From positions 1 through 31,766 of the forward strand of contig DANW01000042.1 of the NCBI GenBank assembly GCA_002501605.1: a stretch of DNA of 31,766 nt. The letters run 5' to 3'. The DNA comes from Euryarchaeota archaeon UBA28. GTDB taxonomy: Archaea > Thermoplasmatota > Poseidoniia > Poseidoniales > Thalassarchaeaceae. Both the position numbers and the translations under genes were made by a program. The notes under the pieces are model-generated. The model worked only from the letters and a program-made list of their open reading frames with translations, was not told where the DNA came from and did not search any database. This document shows, one piece after another, positions 17,572-25,267 of the stretch (position 1 is its first letter; every line of letters starts with the position of its first letter).

Positions 17572-17649
17572 TGGTGGGCATGACAGGATTTGAACCTGTG
17601 GCCTCCCGGTTATCAGCCGGGTGCTCCAGCCAAACTAAGCTACACGCCC
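17572..17649 (-). tRNA. trnI: tRNA-Ile (anticodon GAT), 3' CCA encoded
   Basis: On the minus strand the cloverleaf is complete: acceptor GGGCGTG/CATGCCC (one G-U pair), D-stem GCTT/GAGC, anticodon stem CCCGG/CCGGG around loop CTGATAA with anticodon GAT, a 5-base variable region, T-stem ACAGG/CCTGT with loop TTCAAAT, discriminator A, then CCA. The body is 75 bases (17575-17649) and CCA adds three. No intron. It lies just upstream of prs on the same strand. Confidence 0.97.
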
Positions 17650-17686
17650 TTGAGCAGTTGTCCGACATGGGAATATGATTTGAAAC

Positions 17687-18286
17687 CTACTCAACAGGAT
17701 CGAACTCTTCAGCATCTTCTCCATTGAGCTTTAGGTAGCTCGGTAGAGTGGTTAGACGTTTAACTGTGCACCTGAGTATGACCTCGTCCAGTCTAGATGT
17801 AGTTCTGGCCAACTGCCCCACTGGAATTATGAGGGTATCAGGAAGACCATGCTTCTTCTTGACCATGAAATGGGGGTTAACCACTACTCCCCTGTAAGTC
17901 CTCTTGATCTTGACCATCCCAACCACATTACCAATGTCGATTCCATCGTTATCGAGAACCGCTCTATCCAATAGCTCATCCGGTGCAAACAGCTCCTCCG
18001 ATATTCTGACAGTATTCCTCCATCTTCTTTGTAGTTCTCTCATAGATTTGGAGAGCTTTATTGCTCCATCAGGTCTGATACTGTGAACAAGTTCCTTCGA
18101 AAGGGGCGCACTATCAGCTGGCTTTCTCATGAACTCCTCAGCAATCCCAGGGACTACTTGTAGCCTGAGTGACTGAACACACTCGTCCCTTGGATGGAAC
18201 CTCTCTCCTGTAATTACGCCTACGAATTTGTCACCTACGTACACGTCTCTTTGTAGCAATTCTTGGATCCTGTAATCATCATTCAT
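17687..18286 (-). CDS. Probable PRC-barrel-like protein, function unknown
   Basis: 199 residues from the ATG at 18286. The frame extends to 18334, but MNDDYRIQELLQRDVYVGDK with GGTGAG just upstream is the better start. Two similar halves are visible. The first has 'DVYVGDKFVGVITGERFHPRDECVQSLRL' (about 13-41). The second has 'LDNDGIDIGNVVGMVKIKRTYRG' (about 113-136), then TLIIPVGQL. A 'vyd.dG..iG.V..v' strand pattern like this is typical of PRC-barrel domains, which in archaea occur as small proteins linked to RNA metabolism or cell division (CdvA/CdpB-like). No catalytic motif is visible. It is the first gene of a minus-strand group and ends 37 bases before tRNA-Ile. Confidence 0.6.
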   Translation of the reverse strand: MNDDYRIQELLQRDVYVGDKFVGVITGERFHPRDECVQSLRLQVVPGIAEEFMRKPADSAPLSKELVHSIRPDGAIKLSKSMRELQRRWRNTVRISEELFAPDELLDRAVLDNDGIDIGNVVGMVKIKRTYRGVVVNPHFMVKKKHGLPDTLIIPVGQLARTTSRLDEVILRCTVKRLTTLPSYLKLNGEDAEEFDPVE

Positions 18287-18530
18287 CTTCTCACCAACCA
18301 GACTTGAGTTGCATCCCCCACGCTTCCTCTCCAATTCCTCAGAGAGCAGATTAGCACTTATACTATACTATTATTAAGACTGATAATCTAATTGAAAATT
18401 TTAATTATATGCAAATATTCCTATTGTAAATTTAAAGTGTGTTTAATTTTTTTATGGATTATCAGAAATTTAGTTTCTTCCCCCTGCCAGAAAAATCGTA
18501 GCCACCGGAGGACAGTTACCAAGAACCTTG
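18287..18530. promoter_or_regulatory. AT-rich divergent promoter region
   Basis: About 240 bases between divergent genes. The centre (about 18358-18475) is far more AT-rich than the rest of the window. For the plus strand, GTAAATTTAAAG near 18426-18437 is a TATA candidate about 100 bases before the aminotransferase. For the minus strand, TTAATAATAGTATAG near 18364-18378 is a candidate for the PRC-barrel-like gene. A small plus-strand open frame at 18392-18592 is A/T-rich, overlaps the aminotransferase start and lacks motifs, so it is not called. Confidence 0.5.
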
Positions 18531-20075
18531 ATGAGCAACCCTCAACTCGAAGAGTCGATGCCTGGCAGCCTCGATATTCTGCACTCAATTAGAAAGCGTT
18601 CAGGGAGCAGTATAACCAATGGACTCCCAGATGAAGTAATCCTATCTTTCATCGATACCGATCCTTCACTTAGAAGGGCCATTGAAGAAGCTGGAACTGT
18701 CTTTGAATCTCTTTCTTCAGACACCGGAATAGAAATGTCTGGTACCGACGAGACCGCCCTAATTGAGAGACTTCAATCGGACTATGTCAATTTCTACTCT
18801 GCCGCTACGGTGAATCCCTATGTCGCGATTTCAGCGAGAGGGCCATGGATTGTAACATCCCATGGTGCCGTCGTGCATGACAATGGAGGTTATGGTATGC
18901 TTGGTATGGGGCATGGACCGGATGACGTAATTTCATCGATGCAGAAAAACTGGGTAATGGCAAATGTAATGACTCCATCTTTCAGCCAAAAGAGGCTATC
19001 AGACAGGCTGAAAATGGAAATTGGCCATACCAGGGGAAGCTGTCCATTTGATCGTTTCATTTGCATGAACTCAGGATCGGAATCTATGACAGTAGGAATG
19101 AGAATATCTGATGTCAACGCACTGAGAATGACAGGCCCGGGTGGGAAGCACGAAGGCAAACCAACTCGGATGGTGGCAATCGAGAGGGCATTTCATGGAC
19201 GCACTGATAGGCCGGCACAGATATCCCACTCATGCAAAGATGGCTATGATAGGAACCTGAATACATTCCAAGATAGGGACAATTTAGTGCTTATCCCAGC
19301 CAATGACATCTCAGCACTAAGGGAAACATTCAATCAAGCAGATGTTGATGGCGTATTTATTGAGCTCCTAGCGATTGAACCAGTTCAGGGAGAGGGAGCC
19401 CCAGGTCTATGCATAGACAGGGAGTTCTACGATGAAGCAAGGCGCCTGACCAAAGAACACGGATCCATGCTGATCATTGACTCGGTACAAGCTGGTCTCA
19501 GGGGACAGGGTTGCCTAAGTATAGTGGACTATGATGGTTTTCAGAGTGCTGAAGCCCCTGATATGGAAGCATGGTCCAAAGCCATTAATGCCGGGCAATT
19601 CCCTCTTTCTGTTGTTGGAATGACTGCTGAGGTAGCTGATTTGTATGTCACCGGTATCTACGGCAATACCATGACTACCAACCCCCGAGCATTGGAAACA
19701 GCGATTGCAGTGTTGGAAAGAATTACTCCTGAGCTTCGGCAGAATATCCGTGATCGGGGGGATGATCTGGTTTTAGGACTCCAAGGGGTCATGGAGGAAT
19801 TTCCGGAAGCCGTCCTTTCCGTTCAAGGAACGGGTCTTCTGGTCTGTGCAGAGATGGACCCTGAGTTCTTTCCCGTCGTGGGAGATGACAAGGTCGAGAT
19901 GTGGTGTAGGAAGAATGGTCTAGGGGTCATTCATGGGGGAGTTAATGCTCTGAGATTCACTCCACACTTTTCGATTACCCCTGAGGAAATTAAGATGATT
20001 GTTGAGATTGTCAGAGACGCAGTTATACACTTCTCACAAATGAAGTCACTTGAGATTACTCCGAGCACCGTCTGA
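18531..20075 (+). CDS. Class III (PLP-dependent) aminotransferase, substrate unknown
   Basis: 514 residues from the ATG at 18531; a TTG three bases earlier is less likely. GGAGGA is present but about 18 bases upstream, so the start is not firmly fixed. Family landmarks are in order: a PLP-phosphate region NSGSESM (about 180-186), ERAFHGRT, EPVQGEGA, then D317 of DSVQAG (the pyridine-nitrogen Asp), Lys350 in WSKAINAGQFPLS (the Schiff-base Lys) and GNTMTTNP. Most relatives read DEVQTGxGRTG. Here it is DSVQAGLRGQG, so the usual Glu is Ser. The N-terminal 90 residues (IRKRSGSSITNGLPDEV...) are an unusual extension. It forms a probable two-gene operon with the epimerase-like gene 8 bases downstream. 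Ornithine, lysine, GABA or an aminosugar are all conceivable substrates. Confidence 0.85.
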   Translation: MSNPQLEESMPGSLDILHSIRKRSGSSITNGLPDEVILSFIDTDPSLRRAIEEAGTVFESLSSDTGIEMSGTDETALIERLQSDYVNFYSAATVNPYVAISARGPWIVTSHGAVVHDNGGYGMLGMGHGPDDVISSMQKNWVMANVMTPSFSQKRLSDRLKMEIGHTRGSCPFDRFICMNSGSESMTVGMRISDVNALRMTGPGGKHEGKPTRMVAIERAFHGRTDRPAQISHSCKDGYDRNLNTFQDRDNLVLIPANDISALRETFNQADVDGVFIELLAIEPVQGEGAPGLCIDREFYDEARRLTKEHGSMLIIDSVQAGLRGQGCLSIVDYDGFQSAEAPDMEAWSKAINAGQFPLSVVGMTAEVADLYVTGIYGNTMTTNPRALETAIAVLERITPELRQNIRDRGDDLVLGLQGVMEEFPEAVLSVQGTGLLVCAEMDPEFFPVVGDDKVEMWCRKNGLGVIHGGVNALRFTPHFSITPEEIKMIVEIVRDAVIHFSQMKSLEITPSTV

Positions 20076-20083
20076 GTGGTAAG

Positions 20084-20767
20084 ATGACCAAATCGATATA
20101 TATTGAGGGAACTGAAGAATTTTTCATCCGACATCTCCAAGATAGGTTGTTACGAGCGGGCGCCAAAATTGTGAATAATCCTGAGGATTCTGACTTTATT
20201 ATCGCCGTTGGAGAGGGATTCTCTGGAAATATCTCAATTGTTAGTGGGAATCAAGAATCTGGTAACTCCGACTTTGTTGTAAGAATTCACGACTTACTTT
20301 CCCCTGAAGGAAAACTAAGATCGTGGGGCGATGCAATATTGCATGATTGGGCTAGGTCGATTATGGTAGGATCAAAGATAACCCGAATAACGGCGCACAG
20401 TCCAAGATTCTGGGTTCACATTAGGGATGTCTGCGACGCACTCTGTATCCTAATCATGAGTGATATAGGAGAGAAGACTCAGAATGAAATCAACATCTCG
20501 GGTAGGAGGGCATGGTCTGCGGACTCTATCATTCAGGAAATGGAGTTACTATGGGGCAGGTATTCGGATTCTCTGAATTATTCCCATACAGTTCAATCAC
20601 TCTCTTCCATACCTGGACCAGTTACCGATACACATTGCAAGCGGCCCATAAGGCCTGATCTATCCGCTATCCACGATTGCCTTAGGCAATGTGGGAGTGA
20701 GGGATGGCATCCGCTAGTTCCCATGCGCGTCTCCCTAATGGAGATCTTCGCTCATGCGAATAAATAG
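20084..20767 (+). CDS. Degenerate NAD-dependent epimerase/dehydratase-like protein
   Basis: 227 residues, against about 310 for a working enzyme. The C-terminal part looks like an extended short-chain dehydrogenase: 'FWVHIRDVCDAL' (usual 'FIHVDDV..A'), 'EINISGRRAWSADSIIQEM' (usual 'NIGSG...S..EL'), and 'RPIRPDLSAIHDCLRQCGSEGWHPLVPM' (usual 'R...D.S.....LGW.P'). The N-terminal Rossmann GxxGxxG is replaced by IEGTEEFF and the YxxxK catalytic stretch is missing, so I doubt enzymatic activity. Its position 8 bases behind the aminotransferase suggests a shared pathway, perhaps as a partner or binding protein. It converges on the Hc1-like gene with 8 bases between stops. Confidence 0.65.
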   Translation: MTKSIYIEGTEEFFIRHLQDRLLRAGAKIVNNPEDSDFIIAVGEGFSGNISIVSGNQESGNSDFVVRIHDLLSPEGKLRSWGDAILHDWARSIMVGSKITRITAHSPRFWVHIRDVCDALCILIMSDIGEKTQNEINISGRRAWSADSIIQEMELLWGRYSDSLNYSHTVQSLSSIPGPVTDTHCKRPIRPDLSAIHDCLRQCGSEGWHPLVPMRVSLMEIFAHANK

Positions 20768-20775
20768 CAGGGTAA

Positions 20776-20952
20776 TCAGTTCTTGTCGTTCTGAACCTGG
20801 ACACGAATGGCCTGAGCCATTGTCTTGGCTGATTGCATAGCCTTGCGGACTCTGGTTCCAGCAGCCTTGTTACCCTTGTCGTGCTTTACAGCATCACCCA
20901 TTGCATCTGTTAGCATTTCTATCATATCATGCATCATCTTCTCGACGGACAT
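20776..20952 (-). CDS. 58-residue histone H1-like (Hc1-family-like) protein
   Basis: A short gene, MSVEKMMHDMIEMLTD... to ...VQVQNDKN, ending in TGA at 20776-20778. The core KGNKAAGTRVRKAMQSAK, followed by TMAQAIRVQ, closely resembles the N-terminal helical region of chlamydial Hc1 and its short relatives in Bacteroidetes (family pattern 'KGNKAAGTRxRK.LQ.LK.LAQEIR'). No Lys/Ala-rich tail follows, so it is the short form: two predicted amphipathic helices with a basic face in the second half and an acidic, Met-rich first half. Hc1-type proteins bind DNA and can condense chromatin; what the short forms do is unclear. It lies 60 bases after deoxyhypusine synthase on the same strand. The resemblance is from memory of the family, not a search. 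Confidence 0.75.
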   Translation of the reverse strand: MSVEKMMHDMIEMLTDAMGDAVKHDKGNKAAGTRVRKAMQSAKTMAQAIRVQVQNDKN

Positions 20953-21012
20953 ATCGATTATCGCGTGCTAGACCGTTCTTAGCCGTTTTCACGAAAATCA
21001 TCACAAATTATG

Positions 21013-21999
21013 CTAAATTTGGGCGAATAAATCACCACCGAGAAGTGGAAGAAGGACACTAGCATCACCTTCAACAACGACCTGAGAAGCTTCTGGGCGT
21101 ACCTTTCCCCATGAAATTGCCTCTCTGAGCCTAGCTCCCGACAGTGACCCATCGTATTCTGGCGCTGTTGTTATGGAAACGGCAGAGTCCAAACCTCCTC
21201 TGTACTGATTCCACCAGATTACGTGATGTTTTGAAATTCCTCCACCCACCATCAGCGCATGGCTCTCCTCGGCTGTCCAAGTCAAGTCTGAAAGGATCTG
21301 CTCATCTGCTAGAATATCAATCATAAAGTCTGGAGATTTCTGTCTGTGCATAAATAATTGTGCGCCAATCGAACCATCTGTAATTCCGGGAATTATGACC
21401 GGAATCCTATTCCTTGCGATCCAATAGAGCAAGGACGATTCGTCATCAATCCTATCTCCCAAGGCCCAACAAAGCTCCGCAGTCCCGAATCCCTTCCAAG
21501 GACTTTCTGGAGACTCTAAGCGCCTCTCGTCCTCGATCTCTGAGAGCCACGGAAGGACAATATTTTCCAGAATTTCCCCGTAGCACTCATTTGGCACTAT
21601 TACGTTTCCAAGCCTGTTTAGGCCTTCTTCCCCCAATGCAATATCATCCAGACTGAAGTCTCCATGGAAATAATTCTCGAATGATCTAGCGATATCATGA
21701 TCCAGAGTCCCACAGGTGGTAATAACGACGTTAAAGGAACCCCTCTTTAATGCCTCTAGAAAGAATCCCCTGGTTCCAGTAGCGCAGAGACAAGCTGGAA
21801 ACGATATCCAATTCAGGACTCCCTCAGAGGAAGTCTTAGAGATAGAGCTCCTCAGAATATCTCGCGCAAAAGCCAGCTTAGTCGCGGTAAAACCTCCAGC
21901 CTCTGACATCTGGTCAATAAGTGATGAAATATCACTCATTGATGAAAAGTCATAGTCCTTAACTGGAATGTCAAAGTCTTCACGCGAATATCCGCTCAT
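21013..21999 (-). CDS. dys: Deoxyhypusine synthase
   Basis: 328 residues, the usual archaeal length. Transfers the aminobutyl group of spermidine to a Lys of initiation factor aIF5A (NAD-dependent), the first step of hypusine formation. Key stretches: ITTCGTLDHDIAR, NVIVPNECY, GITDGSIGAQLF, and the active-site region GGGISKHHVIWWNQYRGG with catalytic Lys257, followed by TTAPEYDGSLSGARLREAISWGK. The aIF5A substrate gene is not in this window. It starts 24 bases after the uvrB stop on the same strand, so is probably co-transcribed, although the two functions are unrelated. Confidence 0.96.
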   Translation of the reverse strand: MSGYSREDFDIPVKDYDFSSMSDISSLIDQMSEAGGFTATKLAFARDILRSSISKTSSEGVLNWISFPACLCATGTRGFFLEALKRGSFNVVITTCGTLDHDIARSFENYFHGDFSLDDIALGEEGLNRLGNVIVPNECYGEILENIVLPWLSEIEDERRLESPESPWKGFGTAELCWALGDRIDDESSLLYWIARNRIPVIIPGITDGSIGAQLFMHRQKSPDFMIDILADEQILSDLTWTAEESHALMVGGGISKHHVIWWNQYRGGLDSAVSITTAPEYDGSLSGARLREAISWGKVRPEASQVVVEGDASVLLPLLGGDLFAQI

Positions 22000-22023
22000 G
22001 TTTCTCGCAAAACGAACCTGATT

Positions 22024-24294
22024 TCAATTGGTCGGGTTGTGGAGTTGCATTATTCTGTCCCGAATTTGAGCAGCTTTCTCAAAATCCAGCCTCTCAGCGG
22101 CCGCCCTCATTTCACGCTCCAACTTACTGATTAGCTGATCCTCATTCATGCTTCCAGATTGTTCCGTTTCCGTTTCTACCTCGAAATTTGGTTGACTAAC
22201 GTTATCGAGAACTGAGTCGGAGGTATTCCACATGCCAGCTCCTAGAGAGAACTTCTGTGCAAGTCCAGAAACACCCTTCTTGCTTCTTGTTTTGCCTACG
22301 AATCTCTTCCCACCCTTGGCCCCCTTTCCTGCAGTCCCGGCTAGAATACTGCTTTCTTCCTCTCCCATAGTTGGGAGTGCTTTCTGTATTGTTTTGGGAA
22401 CTATCCCATGAATTTGATTGTATGAATCCTGTCGTTTTCTTCTTGAAATCGTCTGGCTCATCGCCGCTTCCATAGATGGAGAAATCGTGTCGGCATAAAG
22501 GATGACGACCCCGTTTTCATTTCTAGAGGCTCTTCCTATTGTTTGCAAGAGAGATCTCTCATTCCTGAGAAATCCTTGCTTATCAGCATCGAAGATTGCT
22601 ACCAGAGATACCTCAGGAATGTCCAGCCCCTCTCTAAGTAAATTTATTCCAACAATAACGTCGATGTGCCCCAGTCTTAGGGCCTTGATTATCTCAGTCC
22701 TCTGAAGCGTGTCAATTTCTGAATGAAGATAATGTGCCTTGATTCCATTTTTTTCGAGATATTCGGCTACTTCTTCGGCGAACTTAATCGTCATAACAGT
22801 AACCAAGACACGTTCATCTCTGCCCACTCTCTTGTTTATCTCTGACATCAAATCTTGGACTTGTCCCTTGGTAGGTTTTACGACAATTTCAGGATCTAGT
22901 AATCCTGTCGGTCGAATTTCCATTCTGACAACACCGTCAATTTTTGAGATTGTTTGTTCCATAGTAGAAGTAGTAACTTTCTTGTCGAAGTCTGGTTTAA
23001 CAGAACCGCCTCGTCCTCCAACGTGAAGGAGCTCTTTGGGAACTTCCTGACTGGTCACCTCAGCAAGGTGACGTAGCTCTCTTTCTCCTGGTGTTGCACT
23101 GACATACAACATTCTGGGAACGAGGTCCTGAAACTCGTCTATTCTCAGTGGTCTGTTATCATATGCCGATGGTAGCCTAAATCCATGGTCTACAAGGTTC
23201 TTCTTTCTGGAGAAATCTCCACCATACATTCCCCCGACTTGAGGAAGAGTGACATGGCTTTCATCCATAATTACCAGATATCTATCTGGGCCACCATGGA
23301 AACGCTCAGCATTACTTGAAAAGAAATCTAACAAACAGAACGACCTTTCCCCCTTGGCCCTCCTGTCGAAATGTCTTGAATAGTTCTCCACCCCCTTGCA
23401 AGACCCTATCTCTGTGAGCATCTCGAGGTCGAACTTGGTCCTTCCTTCGAGCCTGTATGCCTCAATCTCCATCCCCTTTTTTTGGAACCAACCCACCCGG
23501 TCCTCTAATTCGTGCTCGATATCCTCGATCGCTAGATTGAAGCTCTCCTCGCTAGTCATGTAGAACTCTCGTGGATGTATCCAGGCCTCCTCAAACTCGT
23601 CTAAAACCTCCCAAGATATCGCTTCACATACCTGTATCTTCTCTATCCCCTGCCATCCAAACCTCACCCTTATGGGGTCATCCCTACTTGGCATCCAGAT
23701 ATCCAGAACCTCGCCTCTTAGACGAATGTCGCCTCTAGCAATCTCACCTGAGACCCGGCGGTAGTGAAGCCCAACCAGTTCTCGAACAATTTCTTGTGGA
23801 TCTGACTTTTGTCCGACCTCGAGTCTGAGGTGGTTCTGTTGGAAAACTTCTGGAGGATTCAATCCATATATTGATGACACAGTACCAATTGTTATCACGT
23901 CGGGCCTTGAGACCAATGATGCCACTGTGGAGAACCTTTCTTGCTCGATCCTCTCGTTCATTTGCAGCTCTTTGTCGATGTAAAGGTCCCTTCCAGGGAT
24001 GTAAGCCTCAGGCTGGTAGTAGTCATAGTAGCTAACAAAGTACTCTACCGCATTACTTGGAAATAGCTCACTGATTTCTTGCCAAAGCTGTCTTGCAAGG
24101 GTTTTGTTGTGAGATAGGATTAGCGTCGGAATGCCCAGTCTCTCAATTATATTGGCCATTGCGAACGTCTTACCGGACCCAGTAACCCCCATGAGAATAC
24201 ATCTTTCCTGACTAGACTCAATCTGCTCGACGAGCTTCTCTATTGCTTGCTCTTGGTCACCAGCGGTATCATACTCAGAATCTAGATTGAACAT
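22024..24294 (-). CDS. uvrB: UvrABC system protein B (excinuclease helicase subunit)
   Basis: 756 residues from the ATG at 24294 (MFNLDSEYDTAGDQ, the normal UvrB opening). An ATG at 24312 would add six residues and overlap ubiA. The chosen start is one base after the ubiA stop (TAGTATG). UvrB verifies damage and loads UvrC in nucleotide excision repair. Walker A GVTGSGKT at 36-43. The YYDYYQPEAYIPGRDLYIDKE beta-hairpin, which inserts between DNA strands, lies near 90-110. Then DESH, YVSATPGERE, the helicase motif VGINLLREGLDIPEVSLV, and QTIGRASRN. A C-terminal UVR motif (LISKLEREMRAAAERLDFEKAAQIRD) that contacts UvrC is at about 720-752. It is a bacterial-type repair gene in an archaeal setting; uvrA and uvrC are not in the window. 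Confidence 0.97.
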   Translation of the reverse strand: MFNLDSEYDTAGDQEQAIEKLVEQIESSQERCILMGVTGSGKTFAMANIIERLGIPTLILSHNKTLARQLWQEISELFPSNAVEYFVSYYDYYQPEAYIPGRDLYIDKELQMNERIEQERFSTVASLVSRPDVITIGTVSSIYGLNPPEVFQQNHLRLEVGQKSDPQEIVRELVGLHYRRVSGEIARGDIRLRGEVLDIWMPSRDDPIRVRFGWQGIEKIQVCEAISWEVLDEFEEAWIHPREFYMTSEESFNLAIEDIEHELEDRVGWFQKKGMEIEAYRLEGRTKFDLEMLTEIGSCKGVENYSRHFDRRAKGERSFCLLDFFSSNAERFHGGPDRYLVIMDESHVTLPQVGGMYGGDFSRKKNLVDHGFRLPSAYDNRPLRIDEFQDLVPRMLYVSATPGERELRHLAEVTSQEVPKELLHVGGRGGSVKPDFDKKVTTSTMEQTISKIDGVVRMEIRPTGLLDPEIVVKPTKGQVQDLMSEINKRVGRDERVLVTVMTIKFAEEVAEYLEKNGIKAHYLHSEIDTLQRTEIIKALRLGHIDVIVGINLLREGLDIPEVSLVAIFDADKQGFLRNERSLLQTIGRASRNENGVVILYADTISPSMEAAMSQTISRRKRQDSYNQIHGIVPKTIQKALPTMGEEESSILAGTAGKGAKGGKRFVGKTRSKKGVSGLAQKFSLGAGMWNTSDSVLDNVSQPNFEVETETEQSGSMNEDQLISKLEREMRAAAERLDFEKAAQIRDRIMQLHNPTN

Positions 24295-24295
24295 A

Positions 24296-25267
24296 CTACA
24301 TACCACTGGCAAATTTCTCTATTTCTGATGAGTCAGACACAATAATGGAAGCTAGGAGAACCCAACCTGTCAGCATTGAAACCCGGAAAAGAGTTGTCTG
24401 GAAGTCTGGCAAACTATCCCTAAACAACACGACTCCAATGTTCAGAGCGCACATTATCCCCGCCGCTATCAGAAACCAGGCCTCTTCGACAGGATTCGAT
24501 ATTGCAAAGCATGCAAACCAGAGAAGTGACAGTTGTATCGATGTCCTGCTAGTAGCCCTTTCGCCAAATCTGGAAGGGAACGAGTGAATTCCGTTCTCTA
24601 TGTCACTTTCGATATCCATCCTCGCGTAGTTTATGTCAAAGGACGCTATCCACAAGGCTACACCCAACGAAATCCAGAAGATCTCTGGGTACCAGAAAAA
24701 TTCACCATATCCTTGGTAGTACGTGTCTGACCCTCCCGTTATCGCTTCCCATCCATGAACGTCTGCTGTAACGGCAACCCAAGCGGCTGCAGGAGCAAGT
24801 CCTAAGCAGAGCCCCAACCAGAAATGGCATAGCCATGTGTAGCGCTTGGTGTAAGGGTAGACAACGAACGCAAGTACAGGTAGCCAGGCCATTTTCAATG
24901 CGACTTCATTGAGCTGCCATGCTCCGAGAAGTAACATTCCAAGGAAGGTCGCAGATAGAGTCCAAGCAGTACCTATTGTCATGGAACCAGAAGCCAGATG
25001 ACGACTTTTTGTACGAGGATTGGCCGCATCAATATCTTTGTCAATTATTCTATTTAGTGACATTGCTAAGCCCCGAGCACCCACTGCTGCTACCAGAATC
25101 CAGACAATGTCAATTCCGAATCTATCCGAGGAAAGCTCTGTCCAGAACTGATTGTGAGCATGAATATAACCTATCAGGATAAATGGTAACGAAAAGAGAG
25201 TATGCTCGATCTTAACAAATTCAATAACGTCTCTAAATCCCACTAAAATCCACCTTCCTGGAGCCAA
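24296..25267 (-). CDS. UbiA-family polyprenyltransferase, probably for quinone synthesis
   Basis: 323 residues. A membrane enzyme that attaches a polyprenyl chain to an aromatic acid. The first Asp-rich motif is in NRIIDKDIDAANPRTKSR (about 72-89). The second is DINYARMDIESDIENG (about 209-224), binding Mg-diphosphate. Eight or nine hydrophobic segments fit the family. 'NPRTKSRxLxSG' is typical of the 4-hydroxybenzoate/MqnP branch. The ATG at 25267 overlaps ubiD by 25 bases. A GTG at 25243 that shares its G with the ubiD stop (TAGTG) would start at VGFRDVIEFVKIEHTLF, closer to the family's usual beginning, and is a serious alternative. With UbiD beside it, menaquinone by the futalosine route (MqnP/MqnL) or a ubiquinone-like path is likely; the exact substrate cannot be read from sequence. 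Confidence 0.88.
   Translation of the reverse strand: MAPGRWILVGFRDVIEFVKIEHTLFSLPFILIGYIHAHNQFWTELSSDRFGIDIVWILVAAVGARGLAMSLNRIIDKDIDAANPRTKSRHLASGSMTIGTAWTLSATFLGMLLLGAWQLNEVALKMAWLPVLAFVVYPYTKRYTWLCHFWLGLCLGLAPAAAWVAVTADVHGWEAITGGSDTYYQGYGEFFWYPEIFWISLGVALWIASFDINYARMDIESDIENGIHSFPSRFGERATSRTSIQLSLLWFACFAISNPVEEAWFLIAAGIMCALNIGVVLFRDSLPDFQTTLFRVSMLTGWVLLASIIVSDSSEIEKFASGM

Noticed and set aside
18392..18592. Plus-strand 66-codon frame in the AT-rich gap
   Set aside because: Composition is that of an AT-rich promoter, and it overlaps the aminotransferase start in another frame.
20768..21012. Reading the gap after the epimerase-like gene as non-coding
   Set aside because: A complete minus-strand 58-codon frame with a strong family-like motif (20776-20952) occupies it.
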